A stretch of DNA of 7,128 nucleotides, from NCBI GenBank assembly GCA_016296045.1, contig JAEDKB010000084.1, forward strand, positions 1 through 7,128. The letters run 5' to 3'. The first letter of the stretch is position 1. Each line of letters starts with the position of its first letter. Positions 6,504 to 7,128 of the stretch are shown piece by piece. The position numbers and the translations under genes are program-made. The notes under the pieces are model-generated. The model saw nothing but the letters and a program-made list of their open reading frames with translations, was not told where the DNA came from and did no database searches. Origin of the DNA: Oscillospiraceae bacterium (lineage in GTDB: Bacteria; Bacillota; Clostridia; Oscillospirales; Oscillospiraceae).

Positions 6504-6559
6504 TTCCATAAGACGAACGCCTCTGCCGGCATACGTCGGCAGAGGCGAAACTTATGGAG
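6504..6559 (+). promoter_or_regulatory. Strong two-part leader hairpin that captures the CBS gene's ribosome binding site
   Basis: The inner stem CGCCTCTGCCG (6518-6528) pairs perfectly with CGGCAGAGGCG (6537-6547), and GC/GT inside can add two pairs around an ATAC loop. After an internal loop (ACGAA opposite AAA), the outer stem TCCATAAG (6505-6512) pairs with CTTATGGA (6551-6558), plus a possible T-G pair. The 3' arm of the outer stem includes GGA of the GGAGG ribosome binding site (6556-6560). No T-run follows, so it is not a standard terminator. It could control translation of the CBS gene, protect the mRNA end, or be a small repeated palindrome. Confidence 0.6.
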
Positions 6560-6567
6560 GGTCAGCT

Positions 6568-6999
6568 ATGAAAGTAAAGGATATGATGTCAAAAAATCTC
6601 ATCAGTATATCTCCCGACGAAAGCACCGATGTTGCAGCACGGCTTCTTTCCAGATATAATATCGGCGCGCTTCCCGTTTGCTCAAAGGACGGAAAGCTTC
6701 GCGGTATGGTTACAGATCGGGATATTGTTCTGCGGTGTGTTGCAGCGCAGGAAGATCCGCAGGCGGTTAAAATCAGCGAAATCATGACGCGGCGTGTCGT
6801 TTCTGTCGATGCAGACGAACCGCTCAAGACAGCCTCCGCTCTGATGGCACAGCAGCAAATCAGGAGGCTTCCGGTTCAGCAGCAGGGGAAGGTCGTAGGA
6901 ATGATTTCGCTTGCCGATATTACACGCGCCCCAAATTTCTCCGCAGAGACCGCGCAGACATTGAATGATATTTCTCAAAACATACACCATATGTCATGA
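6568..6999 (+). CDS. Small protein with two CBS domains
   Basis: A 143-residue soluble cytoplasmic protein made almost entirely of a CBS pair (Bateman module), which in many proteins binds adenine nucleotides such as AMP, ATP or SAM. CBS1 spans about residues 1-60, from VKDMMSKNLISISPDES to GMVTDRDIVL (46-55). CBS2 spans about 67-121, from VKISEIMTRRVVSVDADE to GMISLADITR (111-120). The TDRDI motif supplies the acidic residue commonly contacting the ligand's ribose; the second domain has SLADI instead. A short Gln/Asn/His-containing tail follows. There is no attached enzyme or transporter domain, so the partner is unknown; it resembles stand-alone stress-type CBS proteins of Firmicutes. ATG 6568 is chosen because GGAGG lies seven nt upstream; an in-frame ATG at 6439 would add 43 residues translated across the leader hairpin. 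It is separated from gluQ by 128 nt and is probably its own unit or a read-through extension. Confidence 0.88.
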   Translation: MKVKDMMSKNLISISPDESTDVAARLLSRYNIGALPVCSKDGKLRGMVTDRDIVLRCVAAQEDPQAVKISEIMTRRVVSVDADEPLKTASALMAQQQIRRLPVQQQGKVVGMISLADITRAPNFSAETAQTLNDISQNIHHMS

Positions 7000-7001
7000 A
7001 C

Positions 7002-7050
7002 AAGAAAACCGCCGGAGGAAGCTAAAAAACTTTTCCGGCGGTTTTCTTAT
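7002..7050 (+). terminator. Rho-independent terminator after the CBS gene
   Basis: AAGAAAACCGCCGGA (7002-7016) pairs perfectly over 15 bp with TCCGGCGGTTTTCTT (7034-7048) around a 17-nt loop. The GC core CCGCCGG/CCGGCGG is followed by TTTTCTTAT. The A-rich left arm gives a T-rich tail on the minus strand too, so it may also stop transcription arriving from the right. It starts three nt after the CBS stop codon. Confidence 0.9.
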
Positions 7051-7053
7051 ACT

Positions 7054-7110
7054 AGTTCTTAATAAAAAGCTTAAAAAGCTTTTTATAGCACCGAAGGTGC
7101 GTCAAGAACT
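7054..7110. repeat. Nested inverted-repeat element (outer stem enclosing two hairpins)
   Basis: The outer arms AGTTCTT (7054-7060) and AAGAACT (7104-7110) are perfect complements. Between them lie an AT-rich hairpin (ATAAAAAGCTT 7062-7072, AAA loop, AAGCTTTTTAT 7076-7086) and a GC-rich one (GCACC 7088-7092, GAA loop, GGTGC 7096-7100). Together they can fold as a three-way junction. No open reading frame or T-run links it to a known function. Candidates are a small intergenic repeat, a structured RNA or leader of a gene beyond the window, or a cruciform-forming site. The right edge of the window prevents seeing its full extent; 7111-7128 holds nothing recognisable. Confidence 0.5.
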
Positions 7111-7128
7111 GCATGAGACGACTTTTGT

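Noticed and set aside
6518..6547. Leader hairpin as an intrinsic terminator
   Set aside because: The perfect stem is followed by AAACTTATGG, not a T-run; the minus strand has no T-run of useful length after it either.
6439..6567. Upstream ATG overlapping the gluQ stop that would extend the CBS protein by 43 residues
   Set aside because: No ribosome binding site; the extra segment runs across a strong hairpin and has no CBS similarity. GGAGG before ATG 6568 decides the start.

Overview
The window looks like chromosomal DNA of a strictly anaerobic, moderate-GC Firmicute, probably a gut-type clostridium. This is inferred from the class III (oxygen-sensitive) ribonucleotide reductase, the strong GGAGG-type ribosome binding sites, the LytR-CpsA-Psr cell-wall protein, and a prolyl-tRNA-editing protein of a type common in Clostridia. 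No mobile element, CRISPR array, tRNA or rRNA gene is visible.

Left part (1-2491, minus strand): an nrdG-nrdD operon. nrdG, the radical-SAM activase, is upstream. nrdD, the anaerobic ribonucleoside-triphosphate reductase, follows after 17 nt and runs off the window's left edge, so its glycyl-radical C-terminus is missing. The promoter (TTGACA-17-TACACT) and two NrdR-box-like sites lie in the divergent intergenic region 2492-2718. The boxes sit 32 bp apart, just downstream of the predicted transcription start. This is a textbook layout for NrdR repression of dNTP synthesis.

Middle part (2719-6439, plus strand): four tightly packed genes, presumably one transcript. They are an LCP-family wall-polymer transferase with a long acidic cytoplasmic tail, a YbaK/ProX-type Ala-tRNA(Pro) deacylase-like protein (1-nt gap), a D-2-hydroxyacid dehydrogenase (8-nt overlap) and glutamyl-Q tRNA(Asp) synthetase (4-nt overlap). 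Two of the four act on tRNA, one is envelope-related, and one is a redox enzyme of unknown substrate. A weak AU-rich terminator-like hairpin overlaps the gluQ stop codon.

Right part (6440-7128): a 128-nt leader containing a strong two-part hairpin whose outer stem captures part of the ribosome binding site of the next gene. That gene is a small two-CBS-domain protein, followed by a 15-bp perfect-stem intrinsic terminator. The last 80 nt hold a compact nested inverted-repeat structure (outer 7-bp stem enclosing two hairpins) with no gene; it may be a small repeat or structured RNA.

Most genes are familiar families. The parts least explained by standard annotation are the RBS-capturing hairpin before the CBS gene, the nested palindrome at the right end, and the unusual gene combination in the middle operon.
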